Of a stretch of DNA of 48,052 bases, positions 1 to 9,239 are shown piece after piece. Made by a program: the position numbers and the translations under genes. Under the pieces are notes generated by a model. The model had not been told where the DNA came from. It did no database searches and saw only the letters and a program-made list of their open reading frames with translations. The first letter of the stretch is position 1, and every line of letters begins with the position of its first letter. Origin of the DNA: an uncultured Lachnospiraceae bacterium (GTDB taxonomy: Bacteria; Bacillota; Clostridia; Lachnospirales; Lachnospiraceae); NCBI GenBank assembly GCA_910589385.1, contig CAJUTU010000030.1:1-48052 (forward strand). Direction: 5' to 3'.

Positions 1-54
1 GTTCGTTTGAGCCTATTTTTTCAACTCGATTTTCATAGATTACTTGACACTACC

Positions 55-138
55 TCATATTCTATCCTCTTTTTCATCTGCACTCATTTTCTTAAGCGCC
101 TCATATACTTCACACAGATATTCATTTGTCCTGGCCAT
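55..138 (-). pseudogene. Remnant of a PD-(D/E)XK nuclease-type 'transposase' (C-terminal fragment)
   Basis: A 27-codon open frame reads MARTNEYLCEVYEALKKMSA and ends DEKEDRI-stop. The phrase YEALKKMSADE resembles the C-terminal part of the PD-(D/E)XK nuclease/Rpn-type proteins common in Lachnospiraceae. The catalytic domain is absent and there is no convincing ribosome binding site, so I read it as a gene scrap rather than a functional small protein. A fuller but also truncated relative sits at 9240-10148. Confidence 0.35.
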
Positions 139-150
139 CTCTCAAACTAC

Positions 151-237
151 TATAACCCAATTTAAATAATCTTACGTTTCACTTGTCTAAATTTCCGTCT
201 GCTGCGTGAAACTGAAAGGTATTTAAATCGGGTTATA
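151..237. repeat. Imperfect inverted repeat (hairpin/MITE-like element)
   Basis: The arms TATAACCCAATTTAAATA (151-168) and its near-perfect reverse complement (220-237) match at 17 of 18 positions. A second nested inverted pair, GTTTCAC (176-182) and GTGAAAC (206-212), lies inside. The element can fold into a long stem with an internal loop of about 23 nt. It contains no coding sequence and has no T-tract typical of a terminator. It could be a small non-autonomous mobile element or a REP-like hairpin. Confidence 0.5.
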
Positions 238-699
238 CTACTTCCTCTTTTTTGCATTAAAGAGATTCATCCCATTGACAATGCCTTCCCCTGTATGGAC
301 TTTTTACGGGTTTCTCTGGTTCCAATATTTGCAGTTATAGCTTATCTGTATAGATTTTTCTTTTCATACTGTTGCTCAAAAAGCTTCTTCGATAATATCA
401 ATCATTCTTGTGTTCATGCAGATGTCCCCCGGTTCTCCTTTCAGTCGTTCCGTAGCTTCCGGCACAAACGATAATGAAAGCCGTTGCCACAAAATTTATT
501 TTTCTCTTGTCTTTGTTCACTCTCAATCTTTCCCACCCCTCAAATGCTTTTATACTTACCAGTATCAAAAAATGCTTTTTTTAATAATAATCATTGAGTG
601 ATCCGGTGAATTACCAATAAGAGTAAAAAAGGCAGATGTATAAACGGAAGCAATTTGAGAAAAAATAAAACCTATCATTTCTTCGGAGGACGAAAATAT
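238..699. other. Intergenic stretch with possible degenerate coding remnants
   Basis: I see no intact gene here. On the minus strand an open frame of 39 codons (376-495), ending GDICMNTRMIDIIEEAF-stop, has protein-like composition but no start and no recognisable family. It is probably decayed coding sequence. The right end holds the ribosome binding site GGAGGA (685-690) of the next gene. Confidence 0.3.
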
Positions 700-1560
700 A
701 TGCAAAGCTTTTTTTTCGGCTGGTATTTTAAATGCCAGTCTGACACGCAGACCCTGGCAATCATACCGGCAGTCCACAAGTCAGGACTGAAACGCTCATG
801 TTCCATTCAAGTGATCACAAAAAATCAATCGTGGAATGTTGATTTTCCGGCTTCAACCTTCCATTATGCAGATGGGGATATCTGTATAGCAAAGAACCGG
901 TTTGGAAAAAATGGTATTTTTCTGGCAGTACATACGCCGGAACTGCATATTGATGGAAAATTGAGATTTGGCCATATGCATCCTTTAAGATATGATATTA
1001 TGGGTCCATTTTCTATATTACCATTCTTAGAGTGCAGGCATAGTGTGCAAAGTATGTGGCATTCGGTTTATGGCAGGGTGCATATTAATGAGCAGGAATA
1101 TTTGTTCCAGAACGCATTTGGATATTGGGAGGGGGATCAAGGCAATTCATTCCCAAAAGAATATGCATGGACGCAATGTGGTTTCCAGGGCGGTTCGCTG
1201 ATGTTATCTGTAGCGGATGTCCCGATTGCTGGTAATCATTTTCGTGGTATCATAGGCGTTGTGCTATGGCAAGGAAAAGAGTATCGGCTGGCAACCTATT
1301 TAGGAGCCAGAGCGGCAGAGTTACAGGATGGGAAGATTCGCATCGTCCAGGGACAGCTGGAATTAGAAGCCAGAATTTTAGAAGCAGTTAAAAATCCTTT
1401 GAAAGCTCCAACGCAAGGAAATATGACAAGGACGATTCATGAAAGTGCAGCCTGCCGGGCGTTTTATAAATTTCGGAAAGGAGAGAATACATTTTTTGAA
1501 TTTGAAACAGACAGGGCTTCTTTTGAATATGAATTGAAGCAGCGGGTTTCTCCATCATGA
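700..1560 (+). CDS. Tocopherol cyclase-like family protein
   Basis: This 286-residue protein starts with MQSFFFGWYFKCQ, followed by LAIIPA at about residue 19, the pattern I associate with the bacterial tocopherol cyclase-like family (lipocalin-like beta-barrel proteins; PF14249). The true plant and cyanobacterial enzymes close the chromanol ring of vitamin E. Bacteria of this type do not make tocopherol, so the real substrate is unknown and is inferred to be a lipid or other hydrophobic compound. There is no signal peptide or membrane segment. An in-frame TTG lies further upstream, but the ATG at 700 is preferred because GGAGGA sits 9 nt before it. The gene stands alone between decayed sequence and a convergent surface-protein gene. 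Confidence 0.7.
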   Translation: MQSFFFGWYFKCQSDTQTLAIIPAVHKSGLKRSCSIQVITKNQSWNVDFPASTFHYADGDICIAKNRFGKNGIFLAVHTPELHIDGKLRFGHMHPLRYDIMGPFSILPFLECRHSVQSMWHSVYGRVHINEQEYLFQNAFGYWEGDQGNSFPKEYAWTQCGFQGGSLMLSVADVPIAGNHFRGIIGVVLWQGKEYRLATYLGARAAELQDGKIRIVQGQLELEARILEAVKNPLKAPTQGNMTRTIHESAACRAFYKFRKGENTFFEFETDRASFEYELKQRVSPS

Positions 1561-1715
1561 TGTTTACCTAGCTTTGAGGCAGAAATTTTCTTACACCTTC
1601 CTTCAGCATTCTTGAACCTCACGGCGAAAACCTTAATGTTCAGCTATATCCTCCCCACTGCCGGGAGGATTCGGTACTTTCAACCGTTAGAACGTGTGTT
1701 TGGCTGGCGCACAAG

Positions 1716-1749
1716 CAAACAGGGTATACATCTCTGTATACCCTGTTTG
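1716..1749. terminator. Hairpin between convergent genes, possible bidirectional terminator
   Basis: Perfect 13-bp arms CAAACAGGGTATA (1716-1728) and TATACCCTGTTTG (1737-1749) enclose an 8-nt loop. It lies between the ends of the tocopherol cyclase-like gene and the convergent surface-protein gene. T-tracts on both sides are weak, so termination efficiency is uncertain. Confidence 0.55.
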
Positions 1750-1800
1750 GCTTCATTTCCTGTCTTTAGTTTCTCACTTTATGGATTTATAAGATACTAC

Positions 1801-4800
1801 CTATTTCTTTTTCTTTGCAGCCTGCGTTTTCTTCACGGTCTGTTTTTTCTTATCTTTCTTTCTGGTCGCAAAGAATGCAATTGCTCCTACACTTATCACT
1901 ATCGCTGCAATCCATGGAACAAATGAAAGCGGATCGCCTGTCTTCGGCATGATACCGGAGAGTGCATTGGCTGCATCGTCTGATACACCTTGAGTACCTG
2001 CGTCTGTTCCTGTTGTGGTTCCGTCACCATTCGCACTTCTGGGTTCGCCATTGGCAGTCAAAGTATTCTGGTCATCTCCCGGATTCTGAGCGCCTGGATC
2101 CTGACTTCCCGGATCAGTTCCTGGATCAGTTCCCGGATCGGTTCCTGGGTCGTCACCGCCCGGCTCCACCGGCATAGGATCACTATTATTTACATCTGCC
2201 CATCCAAAACCAACTGGTGACGTACTCTTTAAATCAAATGAAATTGATTTTCCATCCTGTGACCTGTTAAAGTTGTGTGCTGATCCTATGGCTTCTACAT
2301 TTCCAGCATTAGCGCCCGTCGCGAACATATGGGTTACTGCGAAGTTGTGGGTTGTCGCATCATAACTTTGCGGAAGCCCGATTGCCTTAAGCTGATCCAT
2401 GGTAACAGTTACCCTGATCACTCCACCCTCGGCTTTCTGGAAGTCCTCGTCTGTCGCATATCTGTCTGTCCCCTTGATTTTTATCTTAAGGTCAGCATAA
2501 GTAATATTATTGTTCTCGTATCCTCTCTGTTGAAGGATTGGAGTTGCTAACTCCGCTGATATTTCCTTATATGCTTCTTCGTCAGCCCACTTACCAGCCA
2601 GACCTGTATTTGCTATCAAAGTAGGAGTATTCTCTTGTGTTAATTGCTGAAGTTCTACCTCCATACCTGAAGATGGGTTAGATGGATCAACTGGACTATC
2701 ACCATCCCTTACTAACTTAACCGATGTCACCTCACTGCTGGCTACTCCTGGTTTAATCACAAATGCATTTACCGTTATACTTTCACTAACCTCAAACGGC
2801 GCTGCATATAGTTCACTAGATGCAGTAGGTTGTGTTCCATCTTTAGTATAACGAATCTCATAGCCTTGTAATCCACCTGCATATTCCAGACTTACGCTCG
2901 CTGTACCCGCGAAATGGATCTCACCCTCACTTTGGGTTGTTCCATTACATGTAACCGTCGGTTTCTGTGCAGCACCCTCACCCGTTGTTACTGAATTCGT
3001 AGGAGTTCCTGTTTCGCTTTCCGTATACTCATCTGTAGCTGCGTATTTTACATATGCAGTATATTCTGTCTTCGGTTCTACATTATCAAACAGCGTACTT
3101 GGGTCTCCACCAATATATGGTCCTTCTTCGCTTAAACTGTAGAGATAACGCCCCTCTGGATAGATGTCATTGATAACCTGCGTCGGCTCAACTGTCAATT
3201 TGTAGGTCTCCCCATTCTCATTCGGGGTTTCGCTAGCTGTCAGCGTACACTCTTCTGCCGATGGGCCTTCTTTACGAGGATATTTGGGAATTGATACTGT
3301 ACACGGAACAGGTGTCTCCATTGCTGCCACATTACGCGTACCGCCAATTCTTATATAAAATCTTTCTTCATGGTTTGGAGCCAGTTTCTCATAAGTCAGA
3401 CTGTCTAATGTCTTCTGATCCCATAAGCTCAAATCTTCTGGCGGCTCTTCATCACCCTCACATTTGTAGCAGTATATAATGCTGGTAGGATCTATTACAT
3501 CTCCTTCTTTAGTAGTAATAACAAGATTACAATTGAATTTAGGCGGTTCTGCTTCATCAGGTGTTGCTTCTCCAGTGATTGATGCAATAACTGGCGCTTC
3601 ACGCGCTGTAATTTTTATGCCATTAGTCAAAACGTTATTGCCATTGCCATCACCAGCTAAGGTATAAAATTTTCCGCCTATGGTATAATTTCTTCCCCCT
3701 TTACCAGCCAGAGTGACATCATCATTAATGTAAACCTCTGTATATTCCCCGTCATTATCTTTTACAACAGCAATATCGACTACTTTTCCACCCTCTGCTA
3801 TAATTCCTTCTACCCCTACTGGTAATTCAATCGGTCGCTCGTCGGTTCCATCTCTACCCCAAATGATATTATTGGCATTATCACCAGTTGGATCCGTAAT
3901 ATCAGCGACCACTTCATTGATTCTTATATTTGCGGCTCCGTTATATGGCCTGGTCGCAACGGGTGTTACAGATTGAACCACTATTGGTTTTGGCTTTATT
4001 ATAAACTCTTTTTTACATGAACCCGTAAAATTCTTCGTCTTTGGAGTAATAGTTACTGTTATAGTACCGGCATCAACATACTTGCTTTCCTCTGTCTCAG
4101 CGGAACACTTCATGTCAAAGTTAATCCCGTCTACATCCAGAGACTCCGTTTCATTTATCCACACGCTAGCCTTATCTATAGCAGAATCTGGCATATGCTG
4201 GCTTCCATCATATACAGTGGTATACCTGCCGTCATCCTCCAGCTTCCAAGTAGAATTGCCGCTTTTTAATGTTATCTCCGTATTTTCATCAGTCAAAGCC
4301 CGTGGAGTTATTCTAAAACTCACATCCCGGCTGCCACTAAAATTACGGCTTCCCCGAATGGTCAATGTAGCAGCATCCGTCACATCCCTTTGTCCCTGTG
4401 TACTCCACGAATAATCCGCTGCCTCTAACTGAATATCTTTATACCTTACAACTACCTCTTGAGCACTGAAGTCATCATTAGTAAAATAATCGTTCTTAAA
4501 TTCCTTATCCGGAATCCTATCTATAGTAACTCCCGAATCAGTAATAGGAAGCTGTTCTATAGTAAATTCCTGTTCATATTTCGTAGTACCATAAGTAAAT
4601 TCTATAACATAGTCACCTGCATGTTTTACGCCCTCTGTTTGAATATCTGGTCTTGTTCCTATTTGTTTATCGCTCCATTTAAACTCATACTTTAATCCTT
4701 CAATGTCAACAGGGCAGTCCACCATATCAGAGCCAATTAATGCAGAACGTGTTGAACGCACTCTAAACACTTCGTTATCCGGAAGGGTTGCTGACTGGTA

Positions 4801-6198
4801 GGCTTCACCTTTATAAACAAACGGTCCTTTCATAATAATATCTTCTGTAGGATTGAATGCCATCTTATACCTTGTATTTTTATCAACCGCATAATCCCCC
4901 TGTTGAAAATGCAACTGGTTAGGATTAACAATCATACTGTTTTCCTCTGTCAGCAATATGCCATAAAAGTTAAATCCATCTGGTAAATTAACGGAATCTT
5001 CTGGAATTTTAAATGACGCTCCGGATGGAATATATAATGTGTTCCAGTTGCCTGGCTTAGAATCAGCATTGAAGTCACTTGGAAAATCGACCGGCATTTC
5101 TACAGTACCATAAACTGTACAAATTTTCCCGTGCGGAACAAGCACTTTATTACTGGAATCTATAACCTTATCTAGAAAATCATCTGCATCTACATCTTCT
5201 GTTGTTCCATCAGCCTTTTTTACTTGAAGATTTCCAGTAACCGGATCCCTTGCCAAATCCCACACTAACGCATTAACGTTATTTGTTTGCGGATTGATTC
5301 CATCAGATACAATAACTGTATTTCCTCCGCCTGCTGAGGTAACATCTGCACCTGAAATCCCCATTGCATGCCCTGTTGTCAGATTATCTCCGCCAATAGC
5401 GGTCACATTACCACCATTGATTACAATATTGCCCCGTGCACCTACATTACCATGTCCAATACCGGGAGCACCTATTGGTTTCGTTGATTTATCTCCAAGA
5501 GACTCCTCACCCTGCGCTCCATCTCCACCCTTGGCAACTACAGTACCGTCATTAATCTTTATGCTTTCAACCGTACCAGAACCAGAACCGCCAATCCCGG
5601 CTCCCCTGTTGCCGCCTTGTGCAACGATTGTACCACTTTCAATATTAATCGTTCCTGCCGAAGCCGCATCACCAATACCATATCCCCCAATCCCAGCACC
5701 TTCCCCGGTACTCCTGACTTTCATCGTACCTGAGACCGAACTGCCTTCCATAATATTAAGGTTTGCGCCTTGTGCAACATAAATCCCTGCTGCACCGCCT
5801 TCCAACTCGCTCTCGCCTTCTAAAACCAAGGTCACACTTGCACCTCTAAGTACTTCCAGTACACTCGTGCTAGTCTGAATATTTGCATTCTTTAGTTTTA
5901 TATAGTGATGGCCGCTTCTTACAACTACACCTTGAGTTCCACCTGTAACAGAACCCGATGTCGTTATTGTATGGCCGGTACACTCTCCGCTACCAGAGCA
6001 TCCCGTTGATATTTCAGCTTTATTATCCCCACCTGTAAACGCACTATCACCTATTTGCTTATCATATACTACAGTTGGCGGTATCGCATCTGCCGCATTC
6101 CCCACCATCGGCACAAAAAGCGATGCCATAACTGCCGTCATTGCCACCGCTAAAGCTTTCCCCTTTATCCTTTTTTGTATTATTTTGTCTTTGATCAT
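1801..6198 (-). CDS. Large sortase-anchored surface protein with beta-helix and chitobiase-type repeats
   Basis: The protein has 1465 residues. A signal peptide occupies about residues 1-36, a basic start followed by a hydrophobic core with cleavage near GNAADA. Residues about 60-300 form a glycine-rich array of short beta-strand repeats (for example GAGIGGSGSGTVESIKINDG), typical of right-handed beta-helix or carbohydrate-binding surface domains. Several Ig-like or bacterial-repeat segments follow, then a chitobiase/hexosaminidase C-terminal-type domain (YEIRYTKDGTQPTASS). A DPGT-repeat wall linker precedes the sorting signal MPKTGD (about 1417-1422), a hydrophobic helix and a Lys-rich tail. 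MPKTG is a variant of LPXTG. I infer covalent anchoring by a class of sortase not encoded in this window, and an adhesive or glycan-binding role. A GGGGA ribosome binding site precedes the ATG. The gene is monocistronic. Confidence 0.85.
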   Translation of the reverse strand: MIKDKIIQKRIKGKALAVAMTAVMASLFVPMVGNAADAIPPTVVYDKQIGDSAFTGGDNKAEISTGCSGSGECTGHTITTSGSVTGGTQGVVVRSGHHYIKLKNANIQTSTSVLEVLRGASVTLVLEGESELEGGAAGIYVAQGANLNIMEGSSVSGTMKVRSTGEGAGIGGYGIGDAASAGTINIESGTIVAQGGNRGAGIGGSGSGTVESIKINDGTVVAKGGDGAQGEESLGDKSTKPIGAPGIGHGNVGARGNIVINGGNVTAIGGDNLTTGHAMGISGADVTSAGGGNTVIVSDGINPQTNNVNALVWDLARDPVTGNLQVKKADGTTEDVDADDFLDKVIDSSNKVLVPHGKICTVYGTVEMPVDFPSDFNADSKPGNWNTLYIPSGASFKIPEDSVNLPDGFNFYGILLTEENSMIVNPNQLHFQQGDYAVDKNTRYKMAFNPTEDIIMKGPFVYKGEAYQSATLPDNEVFRVRSTRSALIGSDMVDCPVDIEGLKYEFKWSDKQIGTRPDIQTEGVKHAGDYVIEFTYGTTKYEQEFTIEQLPITDSGVTIDRIPDKEFKNDYFTNDDFSAQEVVVRYKDIQLEAADYSWSTQGQRDVTDAATLTIRGSRNFSGSRDVSFRITPRALTDENTEITLKSGNSTWKLEDDGRYTTVYDGSQHMPDSAIDKASVWINETESLDVDGINFDMKCSAETEESKYVDAGTITVTITPKTKNFTGSCKKEFIIKPKPIVVQSVTPVATRPYNGAANIRINEVVADITDPTGDNANNIIWGRDGTDERPIELPVGVEGIIAEGGKVVDIAVVKDNDGEYTEVYINDDVTLAGKGGRNYTIGGKFYTLAGDGNGNNVLTNGIKITAREAPVIASITGEATPDEAEPPKFNCNLVITTKEGDVIDPTSIIYCYKCEGDEEPPEDLSLWDQKTLDSLTYEKLAPNHEERFYIRIGGTRNVAAMETPVPCTVSIPKYPRKEGPSAEECTLTASETPNENGETYKLTVEPTQVINDIYPEGRYLYSLSEEGPYIGGDPSTLFDNVEPKTEYTAYVKYAATDEYTESETGTPTNSVTTGEGAAQKPTVTCNGTTQSEGEIHFAGTASVSLEYAGGLQGYEIRYTKDGTQPTASSELYAAPFEVSESITVNAFVIKPGVASSEVTSVKLVRDGDSPVDPSNPSSGMEVELQQLTQENTPTLIANTGLAGKWADEEAYKEISAELATPILQQRGYENNNITYADLKIKIKGTDRYATDEDFQKAEGGVIRVTVTMDQLKAIGLPQSYDATTHNFAVTHMFATGANAGNVEAIGSAHNFNRSQDGKSISFDLKSTSPVGFGWADVNNSDPMPVEPGGDDPGTDPGTDPGTDPGSQDPGAQNPGDDQNTLTANGEPRSANGDGTTTGTDAGTQGVSDDAANALSGIMPKTGDPLSFVPWIAAIVISVGAIAFFATRKKDKKKQTVKKTQAAKKKK

Positions 6199-6247
6199 TT
6201 CAATCCATCCCCATAATTCTATTTCTTATGATATTACTACTTGTTCC

Positions 6248-6276
6248 AATATAATACAAAAACCCACAAAATTCAA
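6248..6276 (-). promoter_or_regulatory. Probable sigma-A-type promoter of the surface-protein gene
   Basis: On the minus strand TTGAAT (6271-6276) and TATATT (6248-6253) are separated by exactly 17 nt and lie about 50 nt upstream of the start codon. The match to the TTGACA/TATAAT consensus is moderate. Confidence 0.5.
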
Positions 6277-6809
6277 TGCTTTTACCTATAATTCGGCAAA
6301 AACATAAATTCATGAATCTCAATAATAGTCCTTTTGCTTTCTGCACTTATGTATCTCCGTATCAGGCCTATTATCCGTATAATTGTCTATCGGCTGTTAT
6401 TGTTGTTTTGATAAGGATTCTTTCTAAAAACCAGGCCCTGATATTTTTCCAATTTTAACCCCGCCTATATACGGTGTTCCTGTATAAGACAGCCGTTCCA
6501 GTTTAAAGGTCCGAAAGCCGGCTTTATTTTTGCCAATGCCTTAGATATTTAAAAAATATTACAGCCTTCTATATTCTATGCAGACATTCTTTATGAAGTA
6601 CCGGCATATACTTTTTAACCCATCTGTGCCATTTTTTAAGCCTTTAACCTGAATTATTCACGGAACGACAGCATCAACTGCTGAAAACCGCATAGTTACA
6701 GTATTTTAATAATTTATTGCTTTCACTTTTTAAGTGAATAGAAAAAGACCTCTATCTATGGAAAATTTAGGTGTCTATTCCAAATCAAAACCAAAGAAAG
6801 GGTCTTTAT
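6277..6809. other. AT-rich intergenic region upstream of IS remnant
   Basis: No supported gene is present. It probably contains the left end of the IS1380-type element (somewhere near 6740-6790), but I could not identify a terminal inverted repeat matching the right side. Short open frames here have no ribosome binding site and no recognisable product. Confidence 0.4.
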
Positions 6810-7960
6810 ATGGATATTTTAAACACTGTAAGTCTGGAAAGCAATAGCCAGATTAAAATAAATTTTGACGGAGGCGATTTATCCTCCGACGCAGGGCTTC
6901 TCCTGTTCAAAGAGTTCCTGTATAAAATTGGGGCAGTTAAGCTCTTCCATCGTATGTTCAAAACTAATGATACCGCATGGATGAAGATACACTTGTCCAG
7001 CTGCAGCAGATTGCCCGTAAACTCCGTAAAGCCATCTATTCCATAAAGAAACCGGAATTCATGCTTTTTGATATTGACTCCACTCTTCTTGATACCTATG
7101 GGAACCAGGAAGGTGAAGGCTTCAACTATCATTATCAGGCCCATGGCTATCATCCGCTGCTGTGTTATGATGGACTAACCGGTGACATTCTAAAAGCAGA
7201 GCTTCGTGATGGCACCATGTATTGCAGTAAGGGAGCAGACACTTTTATGAAGTCTCTTTTGGATGAAATCATCGAAGATTTTCCGGATATGCCACCTTTT
7301 CTTCGTGATGACAGTGGTTTTGCGTCACCAGGCCTGTATGAAGTCCTTGAAGACAAAAACTGCAAATATGCCATCCGCTTGAAAGAGAATGTGAAGCTGC
7401 GCGAATTAGCCGAAGATGAAGACCAGGCGTTGTACCGTGCAACGAAATTCAATCAGTTGGATTATGCCGTTGAGTATGGTGAGTTCCTATATCAGGCGGG
7501 CTCGTGGAGCCATCCACGCAGAGTGGTCTTTAAAATTGAAAAGCCTTATGGGCAGATGATCCATTTGTATACCTTTATTGTCACAACATTGGAAATGGAA
7601 CCCTATCAGGTAATCCAGTTCTATTGCGGAAGAGGTAAAATGGAAAATTTCATCAAAGAAGGCAAAAGCGGTTTTGATTTTGCCGCTGTAAGCAGTTCCT
7701 CAAAGCTGGTAAATGCGAACCGGCTTCTGATCCATGTATTAGCTTATAATCTATTCAATTGGTTTAGATGATTGGCACTTGCTGTCAGTATGAGAAAACA
7801 GCGTATAGATACCATTCGTTTAAAACTACTGAAAATAGCCGCAAGAGTGGTAAGATCAGCACGATATAAATATTTCAAACTGTGCAGCAGCTGTCCCTAC
7901 AAGAAAGAATTCTACGAGACACTGGAAAATATCCGTAACCTGCAGCCACAGCTGGAATAA
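6810..7960 (+). pseudogene. IS1380-family transposase, inactivated
   Basis: The start MDILNTVSLESNSQIKINFD, and later FDIDSTLLDTYG, LRDDSGFA and FCGRGKMEN-FIKEGKSGFDF, are hallmarks of IS1380-family DDE transposases; the three acidic residues of the active site appear to lie in these three blocks. The copy has two lesions. Near 6972-6977 an internal deletion joins the N-terminal part (ending FKTNDTA) out of frame to the segment starting MDEDTLVQLQQIA, removing an estimated 60 residues. At 7769-7771 an in-frame TGA interrupts FNWFR-stop-LALAVSMRKQ, most simply a CGA-to-TGA change. The remaining C-terminus ends NLQPQLE. It cannot make an active transposase without a helper copy. Confidence 0.88.
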
Positions 7961-8388
7961 CAACTGTCAAAGGACCTTGGCAACCACAATAAACCTTTAA
8001 AACCTATCACAGGAGAAGTCTGCCCATTTTTAGGCTGTCTTGTGGCAGGGCGGGGGATTGGGAGTGGCTGTAACGGTAACTACGGTAGATTGTATGCATA
8101 CTTATATTGCCATGAATAATTCAGGTTTAATACGTTTTTTTCAACATGGACTCATTTCAAAATGCAAAACAGAGCAGGAATCTGAATTTTACTTTCAGCC
8201 GCAAAATCTGCACAAGATTCCATTTTTACCTGTGATTACGTCATTGGCAGTCTAAAAAAATAAGGATCATGCAAGCACTTTTTTGCATTTAATTTTATTT
8301 GTCTCACTTTTACAACCTACTGTATGCTTTTTAAGGAGTACTCTCAATAGAAGGTGCAAAAAACGGGACAAAAGAAGGAGGATTTTTT
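7961..8388. other. Intergenic region downstream of IS remnant
   Basis: This presumably includes the right end of the IS1380-type element within about 100 nt of the transposase stop. I see no coding sequence with a ribosome binding site apart from the downstream regulator. A short inverted repeat ATGCAA...TTGCAT lies near 8269-8288. Confidence 0.4.
8299..8328 (+). promoter_or_regulatory. Candidate promoter of the small XRE regulator
   Basis: TTGTCT (8299-8304) and TATGCT (8323-8328) are spaced by 18 nt and lie about 60 nt upstream of the XRE start. The match to consensus is weak to moderate. Confidence 0.3.
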
Positions 8389-8652
8389 ATGCCAAAACCA
8401 AGAACACCAAACGGAGAAAAGAATCTCGTCAGCCGTCAGCTCATTGAACTGCGGAAACAAAATCACTATTCCCAAAGAGACTTAGCCTACATGCTGCAGC
8501 TGAAAGGCTATGATATGGACAAGAATGTGATTACTAGAATCGAAACAAACCAGAGATATGTGACCGACCTTGAACTGAAAGCCCTGTCCCAGGTCTTTAA
8601 AGTTTCTTACGATTATCTGATTGATGGGCCTGGGGATGATCCGCAGAAATAG
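8389..8652 (+). CDS. Small XRE-family helix-turn-helix regulator
   Basis: This 87-residue protein is almost entirely one helix-turn-helix domain of the Cro/CI (XRE) type: residues about 15-75 contain LIELRKQNHYSQRDLAYML, the recognition segment around DKNVITRIETNQRYV, and LSQVFKVSYDYLI. It probably binds DNA as a dimer. A strong AGGAGG lies 6-7 nt upstream of the ATG. There is no adjacent toxin, phage or integrase gene to give it a target; it may be left over from a mobile element or regulate itself. It is followed by a strong hairpin. Confidence 0.85.
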   Translation: MPKPRTPNGEKNLVSRQLIELRKQNHYSQRDLAYMLQLKGYDMDKNVITRIETNQRYVTDLELKALSQVFKVSYDYLIDGPGDDPQK

Positions 8653-8662
8653 GTTGTAAAAT

Positions 8663-8712
8663 GCAGAACAAGGACATAAGGGAGTTATTTGTCTCCCCTC
8701 TGTCCTGTTCTG
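8663..8712 (+). terminator. Long imperfect hairpin after the XRE gene
   Basis: CAGAACAAGGACA near 8663 pairs with TGTCCTGTTCTG near 8701-8712 with one bulge, and GGGAG pairs with CTCCC inside. It lies 10 nt after the stop codon. There is no clear T-tract, so it may act as an mRNA 3' stabiliser rather than a strict terminator. Confidence 0.45.
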
Positions 8713-8957
8713 GCAAATCATGTATATTGTTCTGGATTGCCTTTATTTTTCAGACTTTTTTAGCCAGCAGATACCTGGCTCTGCTTTCTTTCTCCATCTT
8801 CCGCTCCTCTCTTTGTCTGGAAAAAGAAAGAAAGATAAGCACTTGAATCTGCTGTACGCTTTAGACAGAATCCTGCAATTTTTATCAACTTCACTTGTGT
8901 ATATTATACCTGTATCTCGCAAATTATACAACTTCTATCTCTTCCCTATGCTGCTTT

Positions 8958-9086
8958 TTATAATTGTTTTCTCCTCATTACCGGAATGTTGACCCGACTA
9001 TGGGTACATTGAAAAAGGACAATGCGCATTACCTGCGCTTTTGTTAATCCTTTGGAACGAGATGCCTTGCGGCTTAGATTCTCCAT
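8958..9086 (-). other. Possible coding scrap related to the neighbouring nuclease
   Basis: An open frame of 42 codons begins MENLSRKASRSKGLTKAQVM. The stretch SRKAS...RI recurs at the start of the nuclease frame at 9240-10148 (SSRKASHFRRIYRG), and at DNA level GATGCCTTGCGGC is shared (9061-9073 and near 10111-10123). I read this as a decayed partial copy. No other gene is visible in 8713-9239. Confidence 0.25.
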
Positions 9087-9239
9087 GACATCAGAAAGAT
9101 GTCTGACTGGATATGTTCATTTGTTAAGACAGGGCAAGACAATGGGCATCCTCTGTCCCACTCAGTTTACATTTCTTCTTGATTTGTCTTCCATAAACTT
9201 CGTCAAATATTTCTCTGATCCACAGCCCCACAAAAAAGT

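Noticed and set aside
5294..5782. 162-codon plus-strand frame rich in Pro and Ile
   Set aside because: It is the antisense shadow of the glycine-rich repeats of the surface protein; no ribosome site and no start context.
6740..8060. Terminal inverted repeats and target duplication for the IS1380 remnant
   Set aside because: I compared the ends by eye and found only a weak CCT...ATGG similarity and no matching flanking duplication, so the element borders are left undefined.
8040..8255. 71-codon frame after the IS remnant
   Set aside because: No ribosome binding site, no similarity I recognise, and partly inside the expected IS end.
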